Origin: JANOYY01 sp031418035
GTDB taxonomy: Bacteria > Actinomycetota > Acidimicrobiia > Acidimicrobiales > JANYDT01
Reading direction: 5' to 3'
DNA: 26,118 nucleotides
Assembly (NCBI GenBank): GCA_031418035.1
Contig: JANOWU010000274.1
Location: 1 to 26,118, forward strand
Part shown: positions 1-7,617 of the stretch, in pieces
How the letters are laid out: each line of letters starts with the position of its first letter
Position numbering within the stretch: the first letter of the stretch is position 1
Translations under genes and position numbers: made by a program
Notes under the pieces: model-generated
Seen by the model: only the letters and a program-made list of their open reading frames with translations
Told to the model about the DNA's origin: nothing
Databases searched by the model: none

Positions 1-1
1 C

Positions 2-145
2 CGCACCGATCTTGCGCTGTTGGCTCGGATGTGTGAGCCACATCATCACTGGTTACACGTGAACAAGCTGCGACTCGTCAAACGCGACAGCGTGTGGGTG
101 GTCGAGCCAAAAACGCTGTCCAAAACCAAACCCGACACCGGCTAG
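2..145 (+). CDS. HNH endonuclease-type protein, C-terminal fragment
   Basis: This is an open frame of 47 residues entering from the left edge and ending at TAG 143-145. It reads TDLALLARMCEPHHHWLHVN and then a basic tail, which resembles the end of HNH nuclease domains (leucine-rich stretch, cysteine, then His-His before a Val/Leu-His). Such a tail is typical of the many DUF222-HNH proteins in actinobacteria, which are multicopy and of uncertain role. Only the last part of the HNH motif is visible, so the catalytic site cannot be judged. The family call rests on this short stretch and is moderately sure. Confidence 0.55.
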   Translation, partial: RTDLALLARMCEPHHHWLHVNKLRLVKRDSVWVVEPKTLSKTKPDTG

Positions 146-300
146 CGCAATCGGATGGTGTTTCCGAGCGGCGATGGGTGATGGCATTGCGGTCGCTGCG
201 AATGGTTCCTTGACAACTGAAAAGCCGGGCCGGTGCTGGCGACAGCGCGCATTCTCCGACGCGGATGGCCAGTCCGGCGTCGATCTGCAAGGCTGCGGCG

Positions 301-972
301 ATGGACTTCGAACCAGTCGCACATGCTTTGCGTTCCGTCGACGAGCTCGCCTCGCTGTTCCCCCCGCCGGGGAAGTTGCCGGTGGCCAAGGAGATCAACG
401 AACTCGACGACAATTGCCGCGCCTTCCTGGCGCACTGCCCCTTCATCGCCATGGGCACGACGAACCCCGACGGGACCGGCGACGTGTCTCCGAAAGGCGG
501 TACGCCCGGGTTCGTCGTGATGCGCTCACCGACCCAGGTGGCCTGGGGCGAGCTGCCGGGCAACAACCGACTCGACGGGTATCGAAACCTGGTTCGCGAT
601 CCTCGCATCGGCCTGCTCGCCATCATTCCCGGCGTCGACGAAACGCTGCGTATCAACGGTCATGGCTTCGTGACCACCGATTCGGAGATACTCGATGCCG
701 TGACACTCGGCGGACCCGATGGCGTCGTAAAGCGGCGACCGAAAGTTGCTGTTGTGGTGCAGGTCGTCGAGGCGTTCATCCACTGTGCGAAAGCATTTCG
801 ACGTTCCAGCCTGTGGCAGTCGGACCAGTGGCCCGACACCTCGGCCATGCCATCGATCGAATGCATGATGCTGGACCACGTCGGTGTCGACCAGAGCATC
901 GACCCAAAGGGTGTCAAGACTCGCGCGGCGCTCGAAGACAACTATGCAACTACCCTTTGGAGCAACCCGTGA
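301..972 (+). CDS. PPOX-type FMN-dependent flavoprotein (MSMEG_1061 family)
   Basis: Predicted 223-residue split-barrel protein of the pyridoxamine 5'-phosphate oxidase superfamily, expected to bind FMN or F420 and act on small molecules in the cytoplasm; the substrate is unknown. Visible family features are DDNCRAFLAHCPFIAMGTT (residues 36-54), DVSPKGGTPGFV (61-72), LPGNNRLDGYRNL (85-97), an IPGVDETLRINGHG strand (109-122) and a late HCAKAFRRSSLW segment, all characteristic of the MSMEG_1061 subgroup. The start at 301 fits the family N-terminus (RSVDEL near residue 11). An in-frame ATG at 265 would add 12 unconserved residues, and neither start has a good ribosome binding site. The stop overlaps the next gene's start as GTGA, so the two are probably co-translated. 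Confidence 0.85.
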   Translation: MDFEPVAHALRSVDELASLFPPPGKLPVAKEINELDDNCRAFLAHCPFIAMGTTNPDGTGDVSPKGGTPGFVVMRSPTQVAWGELPGNNRLDGYRNLVRDPRIGLLAIIPGVDETLRINGHGFVTTDSEILDAVTLGGPDGVVKRRPKVAVVVQVVEAFIHCAKAFRRSSLWQSDQWPDTSAMPSIECMMLDHVGVDQSIDPKGVKTRAALEDNYATTLWSNP

Positions 973-1952
973 GCCTGCCATCCTATGTTGACCTACCAAT
1001 TCGGGAGGGCTGTCCCAAGGGATCGTCGTGGGGCGTGTGGGGCGACGACGACCGCTTCGGTTGTCTCAACACCTTGACCCCCGAGCGGGCCCTCCGCGGA
1101 GCGGCGTGTGTGCGGACCGGATCGGTGTTTGCACTGAACCTCGAGCTGGAGCTACCTGACCCGCCGCTCTTCGGGCGACCTGCTCATACCCACGAGGTGG
1201 TGCAACGACCCAGCGGCGTGTCGGCCGATGACATGCTCCACGGACTGAACACCCAGGCGTCGTCGCAGTGGGATGGGTTCCGGCACGTGCGTCACCCGAT
1301 TCACGGCGCATACAACGGCATGCCGGAGAGCGAACACGGCGTGCACTTCTGGGCGCGCCGGGGAATCGTCGGCCGAGGAGTACTCGCCGACGTCGCTCGT
1401 TGGCGCGCCGAGGTCGGCCGCCCGATCGAACCCGGCACCCGCGATGAGATCACCGCTTCGGATCTTCATGAAACCCTACGTGCACAGAACATCGTCCTCG
1501 AAACCGGCGACATCTTGCTCGTACGCACCGGCTGGCTTGAGTGGTATCGAGCCCAGTCAGCCGAAGCCCGAAACACCTACGCCAACTCGCTCGCCGCAAC
1601 AGGCCTCGCTGCTCGGGAGGAAACGGTCGCTGCGCTCTGGGACATGCACATCGCCTGCATCGGCGTTGACAATCCTTCCGTGGAAGCATGGCCACCGCCG
1701 ATGTACGCCATGACACCGGCGGACCGCGAAGCAGCAATGGCGGCCTCGGCAGACCCGTCCGTGGCCGCGTCGTTGTTCATGCACCTGAACCTGCTCCCGC
1801 TCATCGGCCTCCCGCTTGGCGAGCTCTTCGATCTCGACGCACTCGGCGAACACTGCGCTACTACGCGTACCTATGATTTCCTGGTGACGAGTGCTCCGTT
1901 GAACCTTCTCCACGGCGTCGCCTCGCCACCGAACATCGTGGCGGTGTGCTGA
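969..1952 (+). CDS. Cyclase family protein (PF04199, kynurenine formamidase-like)
   Basis: Predicted 327-residue metal-dependent hydrolase of the cyclase/kynurenine formamidase superfamily. In place of the classical HxGTHxDxPxH motif it carries QASSQWDGFRHVRHP, the variant in the larger (about 320-residue) cyclase subgroup, where Gln/Asp/His ligate the metal. Other conserved parts are GDILLVRTGWLEWY (GDxLLxRTG strand) and IACIGVDNPSVEAWP. Start: GTG at 969 overlaps the TGA of the PPOX gene (GTGA) and gives the expected N-terminus SLPSYVDLP; the same frame is open much further upstream, but that stretch is antiparallel noise across the PPOX gene. Substrate unknown; the PPOX partner suggests a shared catabolic or detoxification step, which is inference. 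Confidence 0.85.
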   Translation: MSLPSYVDLPIREGCPKGSSWGVWGDDDRFGCLNTLTPERALRGAACVRTGSVFALNLELELPDPPLFGRPAHTHEVVQRPSGVSADDMLHGLNTQASSQWDGFRHVRHPIHGAYNGMPESEHGVHFWARRGIVGRGVLADVARWRAEVGRPIEPGTRDEITASDLHETLRAQNIVLETGDILLVRTGWLEWYRAQSAEARNTYANSLAATGLAAREETVAALWDMHIACIGVDNPSVEAWPPPMYAMTPADREAAMAASADPSVAASLFMHLNLLPLIGLPLGELFDLDALGEHCATTRTYDFLVTSAPLNLLHGVASPPNIVAVC

Positions 1953-1994
1953 AGGGTGTTGAAGGGTGCTGAAGGAATGCTGCCGGGTGCTGAA
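1944..1994 (+). repeat. 10-bp tandem repeat spanning the cyclase stop codon
   Basis: Units of consensus GGGTGYTGAA lie at 1944-1953 (GTGTGCTGAA, containing the cyclase TGA), 1954-1963, 1964-1973 and, after an 11-bp interruption, 1985-1994. A second small repeat, GTAGCGACAA, follows at 1998-2007 and 2011-2020. The rest of the 71-bp gap to the convergent M48 gene holds nothing else I can name. Confidence 0.8.
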
Positions 1995-2023
1995 CGCGTA
2001 GCGACAAAGGGTAGCGACAAGCT

Positions 2024-3172
2024 CTAGTCGCTCTGGAGCCATGACTGCAGCTTGTTGCTGACCTTGGAGACCGACTCCCCGGCGGAGGTCACGATGTCAC
2101 GGAATCGTTCCCCGTAGTGAGCGACCGCGTCGCCGGTTGCCGCGGAGACATCGGATTCCTCGCCGCGTCGCACGTACTCACCACTGCGGATTCGCTCGAA
2201 CTCGCCGCTGTCGACCCATCGCATGATCTCCGCCGCACGTCGGACAGGCGTCCCATGGGTCTGGTTCAACAGTGCGAAGAAGCGACGCAGACGATCGGGC
2301 CCATCGTCCCACTCCTGATACTCACGCACCTGATCCATGAACGACGGAAGTGACAAACGCGAGGACGGGAGTCCGGAGCCGAGCACCATCATCGTCCGAC
2401 ACACCAACTCCGGGTCGTCGACGGCGAGGACGGCTGCGCGGTCGCAGGTCAACTCCGCAGCGCGGAACCATTCAAGAAGCGCAAGCCGCACCGCCGTGAG
2501 GGGAAGGTTGCCGGGGCTCAGAATGGGCAGCGATACGCCGAGCAAGATCTGAAGCGCCGTGTGATACACCACATGGCTAGCCATGATGTGGCCCACCTCA
2601 TGGCCCATCACGGCGTGGAGTTCGTCCGGAGCAAGAACGTCGACGAGGCGACTCGTGAGAACGACGTACGGATTCTGTGACCCGATCGTCATTGCGTTCA
2701 ACGTCGTGCCCTGTCCGACATACAGAAACGGCGCCTTTTCCGCTGCGCCGGGCAGGTCGAGCGTCGTGAGCACGCGCACGAACGATTCGTGGAGTTCGGG
2801 CATTTGCTTGGGACCGATGCGTACCGAAGCCGCCAGGTTCTGCTGGTTCAACGCGCGCTCATATCCCTGTTCGATAAGCCATCGCACAACCGTGTCGAGA
2901 CCCGGTATCGCGGTGAGTGCGGCCGTGGCGGCGCGATCGGCGGGGTGTTGAAACGACGCCACAGAGAGATCCGTGTACTTACGACTTACGTTCGTCTTCG
3001 TCTTCGCTCGTGGGCGCTTCGGGGCTGCTGCGTTCGCCGACGCCGCTTTTGTCGACGAGGCTTTTGCCGACGCAGCTTTTGCCGGCCCCGCTTTTGGAGC
3101 ACCAGCCTTTCGACTCGCGCCCTTCGGGTTTTCTTCGGACGGGTCTTGTTCGGAGTTCTTCTTCGTCGCCAT
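2024..3172 (-). CDS. M48 family metallopeptidase with basic N-terminal tail
   Basis: Predicted 382-residue zinc protease. The M48 core is clear: GQGTTLNAMTIG (about 153-164), the zinc motif HEVGH at 191-195 inside ELHAVMGHEVGHIMASH, and a third ligand Glu near 240 in AAELTCDRAA. Hydrophobic stretches around 203-235 may insert in or lie on the membrane, as in HtpX relatives. Residues 1-62 are odd: a Lys/Ala/Pro/Ser tail of AKAAS-type repeats like histone H1 or mycobacterial HupB, of low complexity and with no fold expected. The gene stands alone. Its ATG is preceded at the leaderless spacing by TAGGGT (3184-3179). The substrate is unknown; quality control of membrane proteins is the usual family role. 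Confidence 0.9.
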   Translation of the reverse strand: MATKKNSEQDPSEENPKGASRKAGAPKAGPAKAASAKASSTKAASANAAAPKRPRAKTKTNVSRKYTDLSVASFQHPADRAATAALTAIPGLDTVVRWLIEQGYERALNQQNLAASVRIGPKQMPELHESFVRVLTTLDLPGAAEKAPFLYVGQGTTLNAMTIGSQNPYVVLTSRLVDVLAPDELHAVMGHEVGHIMASHVVYHTALQILLGVSLPILSPGNLPLTAVRLALLEWFRAAELTCDRAAVLAVDDPELVCRTMMVLGSGLPSSRLSLPSFMDQVREYQEWDDGPDRLRRFFALLNQTHGTPVRRAAEIMRWVDSGEFERIRSGEYVRRGEESDVSAATGDAVAHYGERFRDIVTSAGESVSKVSNKLQSWLQSD

Positions 3173-3178
3173 GAGTCG

Positions 3179-3184
3179 ACCCTA
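3179..3184 (-). promoter_or_regulatory. Predicted -10 box (TAGGGT) of M48 gene, leaderless
   Basis: On the minus strand TAGGGT is followed by six bases and then the ATG at 3172. With transcription starting about 7 nt after the box, the mRNA would begin at the start codon. No convincing -35 is visible. Confidence 0.5.
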
Positions 3185-3256
3185 GACCGACTGGCGTCGC
3201 AGCGAAAGCCCCGAAACGTCGACGCAGCCCTGGTCCTACCCCGAGGGTCTCCCTGA

Positions 3257-3288
3257 ATCACCAGAGCCGGGGATCACCAGAGCCCGGC
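3257..3288 (-). terminator. Possible terminator hairpin after the thrB-SMP-30 operon
   Basis: GCCGGG (3266-3271) pairs with CCCGGC (3283-3288) across an 11-nt loop, shortly after the SMP-30 stop. ATCACCAGAGCC is directly repeated at 3257-3268 and 3273-3284. There is no U tract, so this is only a candidate. Confidence 0.25.
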
Positions 3289-3304
3289 GGCGCGCACGGC
3301 GCCT

Positions 3305-4255
3305 CTAGTGAGCGAGCGCCAACCCAGCAGTAGGCCACGGAACGGCAATGAGACGCCCGAATGCTGACTGTGTGATGTACGCCGTGCGCATGTCGGGCCC
3401 ACCGAAACAGATGTTGGTAGTGAGCGGATCAAACACTTCGGTCGGCATCAGATAGTGCGTCCATGTGCCGTCGGGCGCGATCGAGGTGATTCCGCCGGGA
3501 CCGATGGTCGCGACGCATGCATTGCCCTGCGCGTCCATGGCGAGGGAGTCGAAGAGACCGATGCCGGGTGAGGCAAGAACGCCGCGGGTCGCTCGATCGA
3601 CAGGTTCCACTTCGCCCGGGGCGGTGATCTCACGCCAGTACGCCCGCCCACTGTGCGTTTCCACCCACACGACCCGGTCGCCGCTCGGCGAGAGACCGAT
3701 GCCGTTTGGTCCATCGGCGGGATGGACTTTCTCCTCGCACTGAGAACCGTCAGCGAGGGCGTACCAAATGCCGGTCCGATCTGCGCTTCGAAGGGTCCGA
3801 GTGCCGTGATCGGTGAACCAGAACCCGCCGTGGGCATCGAACATCAAGTCATTGGGTCCGCGCAGGTCGACGTCGGAGTTCGTCGCCTTTCGGTACAGCG
3901 TCGTTACCGCCCCCGTTTTCGGATCGACACGGTCGATGCTCCCGCCGCGCCACGTACTGGGCCGGGGTCCGGGAAGAATCATCGTGTTGATGCGGGCCCA
4001 CTCGAGACTTCCGCCGTTGTTGCAGCAGTAGAACGCCCCGTCGGGACCGACGGCGAGTCCGTTGGGTCCGCCCGGCACTTCGGCCACTGTCTCCACGCCA
4101 GACCAACCGCCGCCAGCCACAGGTCGGACCCGAGAGATCCGCTCTGCGGCGATCTCCGTGAACACAATGCTGCCGTCGGGCATCGCAATCGGCGCTTCCG
4201 GAAACTGGAGGCCCTCGGCAAGAACGACGCATTCGGTGATCTGCACGGATGTCAT
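3305..4255 (-). CDS. SMP-30/gluconolactonase/LRE family protein
   Basis: Predicted 316-residue six-bladed beta-propeller hydrolase, metal-dependent and probably a sugar or other lactonase. Recognisable blade motifs are EGLQFPEAPIAMPDGSIVFTE (Glu metal ligand near 18), GPNGLAVGPDGAFYCCNNGG, GPNDLMFDAHGGFWFTDHG (Asn and Asp of the metal site), GPNGIGLSPSGDRVVWVET and FDSLAMDAQGNACVAT. No signal peptide, so cytoplasmic. Its ATG overlaps the homoserine kinase stop as ATGA (4252-4255), so it is the second gene of a two-gene operon and probably translated by coupling. The pairing with an amino-acid biosynthesis kinase has no obvious biochemical meaning. The substrate cannot be told from sequence. 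Confidence 0.88.
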   Translation of the reverse strand: MTSVQITECVVLAEGLQFPEAPIAMPDGSIVFTEIAAERISRVRPVAGGGWSGVETVAEVPGGPNGLAVGPDGAFYCCNNGGSLEWARINTMILPGPRPSTWRGGSIDRVDPKTGAVTTLYRKATNSDVDLRGPNDLMFDAHGGFWFTDHGTRTLRSADRTGIWYALADGSQCEEKVHPADGPNGIGLSPSGDRVVWVETHSGRAYWREITAPGEVEPVDRATRGVLASPGIGLFDSLAMDAQGNACVATIGPGGITSIAPDGTWTHYLMPTEVFDPLTTNICFGGPDMRTAYITQSAFGRLIAVPWPTAGLALAH

Positions 4256-5124
4256 TGTTTCGTTCTAGTTGACCCCGGCGAAAGGTAGCGAATCCCGTCG
4301 AGGTCCGCGTTCAAGACGAACGCGTTACCCACGAGAGCGGAGTCCACCATCGCACCCGCTGCGGCGTCACGGACGTTGTGAACGTTGCCTGTCGTGCAAA
4401 CACCGAGCAGTGTCGGACCCGCACCGGACCAGAACGACGCCAAAGCCCCGGCATCAGTAAGTGCACGTAGAATACCTCGGGACTCCGGGAAGAGGTCACT
4501 GCGATAGTGCTGATGGAGGCGATCCTCGGCCGCAAAGGGATGCAGCAGTGCCTGGTCGGCCATACCGGCGATCAGCAAGCCCATCCGACCGAGGTTGAAG
4601 ACTGCGTCGCTATGAGCAATCGTCGCCGGTATCGCGCCACGGGCGGTCTTTGTTTCCAGCTCGCGGGCGGGTATCACGGCGACAAAGGTCAGGTCTGGAT
4701 CGAGCGGAAGTCGTCGGGCGTGCACGACGCCATCCACGATCGTTGCCGTCACGAACCCGCCGAGGACACACGCTGCCGCGTTGTCGGCGTGCCCCTCGAG
4801 CAGGCCCACGAGTGTGAGGGGATCCTCGGCCCCGCACGCGGCGGCAACGGCGACCGCGAGGGCGGCGGATGAACCGAGGCCTCGTGAGACCGGAATCTCG
4901 GAGCTCACCTCGATCCGGACCCGATCGTGACCCAGTACCTGACGCGCCACTCGAGCCGCAAGATGACCGGGCCCCGCTTCGAATTCCGACCCTTCGCCTT
5001 CGCAGATCAGTTCGAGCGCTTCGGCGGGCTCGACGCTCACCTCGGTATACATGTTCAACGCCAGCCCGAGGGTGTCGAAACCCGGTCCGAGGTTGGCAGT
5101 GGAGGCAGGAACTCGGACACGCAT
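4252..5124 (-). CDS. thrB: Homoserine kinase
   Basis: Predicted 290-residue GHMP kinase that phosphorylates L-homoserine with ATP, the step before threonine synthase. The N-terminus MRVRVPASTANLGPGFDTLG is the standard ThrB start, and the ATP-binding GHMP motif PVSRGLGSSAALA lies at 78-90. The C-terminal segment LASFWSGAGPTLLGV matches the third GHMP motif (SGSGPT-like). The frame stays open about 100 codons upstream, but that part overlaps the DNA ligase gene and is not conserved-looking, so the start is set at 5124. thrA and thrC are not in the window; thrB is instead coupled to an SMP-30 gene. It diverges from the ligase gene across a 101-bp gap in which I find no clear promoter box. Confidence 0.92.
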   Translation of the reverse strand: MRVRVPASTANLGPGFDTLGLALNMYTEVSVEPAEALELICEGEGSEFEAGPGHLAARVARQVLGHDRVRIEVSSEIPVSRGLGSSAALAVAVAAACGAEDPLTLVGLLEGHADNAAACVLGGFVTATIVDGVVHARRLPLDPDLTFVAVIPARELETKTARGAIPATIAHSDAVFNLGRMGLLIAGMADQALLHPFAAEDRLHQHYRSDLFPESRGILRALTDAGALASFWSGAGPTLLGVCTTGNVHNVRDAAAGAMVDSALVGNAFVLNADLDGIRYLSPGSTRTKQ

Positions 5125-5225
5125 GAGTCGCTCAGTCTTCCCTATACGCGAGTACACCGCGGAGCATGTCACCTGCCCACGCATCCGGCGCGTCGATTGC
5201 GGCGCGTCCGTGCCACCATGGCGAG

Positions 5226-6758
5226 ATGCGTTTCCTCGATGTGGCCCAGGCTGTCGAAGCGGTAGCGTCGACGCGTTCTCGACTCGCGAAGGCCTCGACG
5301 ATCGCGGCGCTGCTGTCGTCGACGCACACGGACCATCAACTCGGCGTCGTGGCCACCTGGTTGTCAGGCACGACACGCCAGGGACGTCTCGGTGTCGGGT
5401 GGTCAACGCTATACCGGTCCGGCGAGCCACTTCTCGGCGAGGCGACCGATGCGTCGCTCACCGTCGACGAGGTCGACGACCTGTTCTCGACGCTGGCCTC
5501 CACGAGCGGCGGCGGATCCGTGGCGTGCCGCCAGAACGCGCTCGCCGCCGCCTTTGCGCGGGCCACCCCCTCGGAGGCGACGCTGCTGACGGGTTTGATT
5601 TCGGGCGAGCTTCGTCAGGGCGCACTCGGAGGAGTGGTGATCGACGCCGTCTCCAAGGCGTTCGACGTGGATCTAGCCCTCGTTCGCCGCGCGCACCTGC
5701 TCAGCGGTGACATCGCTGCGGAGGCGATAGCGGCTCGGGCAGGGGCGGATGCGCTTCGCGAAATCGGGCTGGTCGTTGGGCGTCCGATCCAACCCATGCT
5801 TGCATCGACGGCCACCGACGTGTCCTCGGCGCTGGCGTCGTTCGGAGAAGCGTCGGTGGAGTGGAAGCTCGATGGTGCTCGCGTCCAGGTTCACCGAAAT
5901 CACGACGAGGTGCGCATCTTCACGCGGAACCTCAATGAGATAACGGAGCGCCTACCCGGAGTTGTCGACATAGTACGTGCACTGGATTGTTTTACGGTCG
6001 TTCTCGATGGCGAAGTTCTCGGGCTTGATCTCGATGGCCGGCCGATCGCGTTTCAATCCACCATCAGCACCTTTGCCACCGAAGCGGGTCAGGCGGCGCC
6101 CGATCGGGGCCTGGAACCCTTCTTCTTCGACTGCATGCACCTCGACGGTGTCGACCTCCTCGAACGTCCTCTCCACGAACGGCTTCATGTTCTCGAGAAG
6201 CTCGTTGGGGTTCGACGCATACCGGGCGTGGTCACCAACGACATCGAGGTTGCCTTGGCAGCCCAAGACGATGCGCTGCGCCGTGGTCATGAAGGCGTGA
6301 TGGTCAAAGATGCTATGTCTACCTATGAGGCTGGCCGGCGCGGCGCAACGTGGCAGAAGGTGAAGCCGGTCCGGACGTTCGACCTGGTGGTGCTTGCCGC
6401 CGAATGGGGCCACGGTCGCCGTCAGGGGTGGTTGTCGAATCTGCATCTCGGGGCACGACGCACGGCGGCCGATGGCACGCACGAGTTCGTCATGGTCGGC
6501 AAGACGTTCAAGGGACTCACCGACAAGCTCCTGACCTGGCAGACCGAGGAGTTCCAACGTCGTGAGGTCAGACGTACTCCGGGGACCGTGTGGCTTCGTC
6601 CCGAGATCGTGGTCGAGATCGCCATCGACGGTGTGCAGCGCTCGACCCGCTACCCCGGCGGGGTGGCGTTGCGCTTCGCCCGGGTGAAGGGATACCGCAC
6701 CGACAAGTCCGTCGACGAAGCCGACACGATCGACGCGCTGCAGGCACTGCTGCCGTAA
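5226..6758 (+). CDS. ligB: ATP-dependent DNA ligase (LigB type)
   Basis: Predicted 510-residue ligase, close in length to mycobacterial LigB. It has an N-terminal DNA-binding domain (about 1-190), then the nucleotidyltransferase core: motif I EWKLDGARVQVH with the adenylated Lys at 214, motif III-like FFFDCMHLDG, motif IV EGVMVKD and motif V WQKVKPV. A C-terminal OB domain follows, with TPGTVWLRPEIVVEIAIDGVQRS. It seals nicks using ATP and is an accessory ligase in bacteria that also have NAD-dependent LigA. The start at 5226 (MRFLDVAQAVEAV) matches the family; an ATG at 5166 would add 20 unlikely residues. No Ku or LigD gene adjoins it. The symbol is by family resemblance. Confidence 0.92.
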   Translation: MRFLDVAQAVEAVASTRSRLAKASTIAALLSSTHTDHQLGVVATWLSGTTRQGRLGVGWSTLYRSGEPLLGEATDASLTVDEVDDLFSTLASTSGGGSVACRQNALAAAFARATPSEATLLTGLISGELRQGALGGVVIDAVSKAFDVDLALVRRAHLLSGDIAAEAIAARAGADALREIGLVVGRPIQPMLASTATDVSSALASFGEASVEWKLDGARVQVHRNHDEVRIFTRNLNEITERLPGVVDIVRALDCFTVVLDGEVLGLDLDGRPIAFQSTISTFATEAGQAAPDRGLEPFFFDCMHLDGVDLLERPLHERLHVLEKLVGVRRIPGVVTNDIEVALAAQDDALRRGHEGVMVKDAMSTYEAGRRGATWQKVKPVRTFDLVVLAAEWGHGRRQGWLSNLHLGARRTAADGTHEFVMVGKTFKGLTDKLLTWQTEEFQRREVRRTPGTVWLRPEIVVEIAIDGVQRSTRYPGGVALRFARVKGYRTDKSVDEADTIDALQALLP

Positions 6759-6780
6759 CGTTTCGCGGTCCGCAGACGCC

Positions 6781-6786
6781 TAGCAT
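6781..6786 (+). promoter_or_regulatory. Predicted -10 box (TAGCAT) of SDR gene, leaderless
   Basis: TAGCAT, then six bases, then the ATG at 6793. It lies in the 34-bp gap after the ligase gene, which suggests that the SDR and dehydrogenase genes have their own promoter. Confidence 0.5.
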
Positions 6787-6792
6787 CGGCGC

Positions 6793-7560
6793 ATGAACTG
6801 GTTTGATCTCACTGATCGGGTAATTGTGGTGACGGGCTCGGGACGCGGTCTCGGGAAGGCGATCGCCGTTGGTCTCGGGCAGATGGGCGCACGGGTGGTC
6901 GTGTGCTCTCGCACCCTTGCCGAGGCCGAAGCGACCGCCGGAGACATCGTGAACGGTGGCGGTCAGGCGATGGCGCTTCGGCTCGACACGACGGACCGAC
7001 CCGGCGTCGAGGCACTCATCGCTCGCACGGTTTCGCACTTCGGGGCCTTGCACGTGATGGTCAACAACGCGGGCATCGACATCATCGAACCGGCCGAAGA
7101 CGTCAGCGAGGATGCCTGGGACACCGTGCTCGACATCAACCTCAAGGGGTACTTCAACTGCTCACAGCTCGCGGCGCGCCACATGATCGTGCAGGGCACG
7201 GGTGGCTCGATCATCAACAACTCCTCGATCGCCGGCGGCGTTGGTATTGCCGGTCTCAGCGCCTACGCGGCAGCGAAGGGCGGTGTCGATCAGCTCACCC
7301 GCGTGCAGGCGGTCGAGTGGGCGAAGCACAACATCCGTGTGAACGCATTCGCTCCCGGCTACTTCGAGAACGTTATGAGCGGCGCGACCGAAGAACACGC
7401 CCGTCCCGAGAAGCGTGCGCAGGTGCTGCAGTTCACGCCGATGGGTCGTCGTGGCCGTCCGGAGGAGCTGGTCGGACCGGTTGCCTTCTTTGCCTCGGAG
7501 GCATCGAGCTACGTGACCGGCACCGTTCTCTATGTCGACGGCGGCTACACGGCGGCGTAG
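6793..7560 (+). CDS. SDR family NAD(P)-dependent oxidoreductase
   Basis: Predicted 255-residue classical short-chain dehydrogenase. It has the cofactor motif TGSGRGLG (14-21), NNAG (91-94), a catalytic Ser near 144-145 in INNSSIAGG, and the Tyr158-x3-Lys162 pair in SAYAAAKGG. It ends with SYVTGTVLYVDGGYTA, the usual C-terminus of FabG/glucose-1-dehydrogenase-like members. The segment after the beta-2 strand (CSRTLAEAEAT) suggests NADP preference through the Ser-Arg pair, which is weak inference. The substrate is unknown. It lies 57 bp ahead of the amino acid dehydrogenase on the same strand, and the two may form an operon. Confidence 0.9.
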   Translation: MNWFDLTDRVIVVTGSGRGLGKAIAVGLGQMGARVVVCSRTLAEAEATAGDIVNGGGQAMALRLDTTDRPGVEALIARTVSHFGALHVMVNNAGIDIIEPAEDVSEDAWDTVLDINLKGYFNCSQLAARHMIVQGTGGSIINNSSIAGGVGIAGLSAYAAAKGGVDQLTRVQAVEWAKHNIRVNAFAPGYFENVMSGATEEHARPEKRAQVLQFTPMGRRGRPEELVGPVAFFASEASSYVTGTVLYVDGGYTAA

Positions 7561-7608
7561 TCGCTGCCGCCTCGCTCCTCGCCCGACCACTCACCCGCTT
7601 ACCCTCAC

Positions 7609-7614
7609 GAAGGA
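7609..7614 (+). promoter_or_regulatory. Ribosome binding site of the amino acid dehydrogenase
   Basis: GAAGGA ends 3 nt before the ATG at 7618. It is one of few purine-rich Shine-Dalgarno sequences in the window and fixes this start. Confidence 0.6.
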
Positions 7615-7617
7615 ACC

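Noticed and set aside
210..215. TTGACA as -35 box for the PPOX gene
   Set aside because: No -10-like sequence at 16-18 bp; likely chance.
174..968. Long upstream extension of the cyclase frame
   Set aside because: Runs out of frame through the PPOX gene; the GTG at 969 with GTGA overlap fits the family start.
5125..5430. 102-codon N-terminal extension of homoserine kinase
   Set aside because: Overlaps the ligase gene antisense, is Arg/Ser-rich, and precedes the standard MRVRVPASTANLGPG start.
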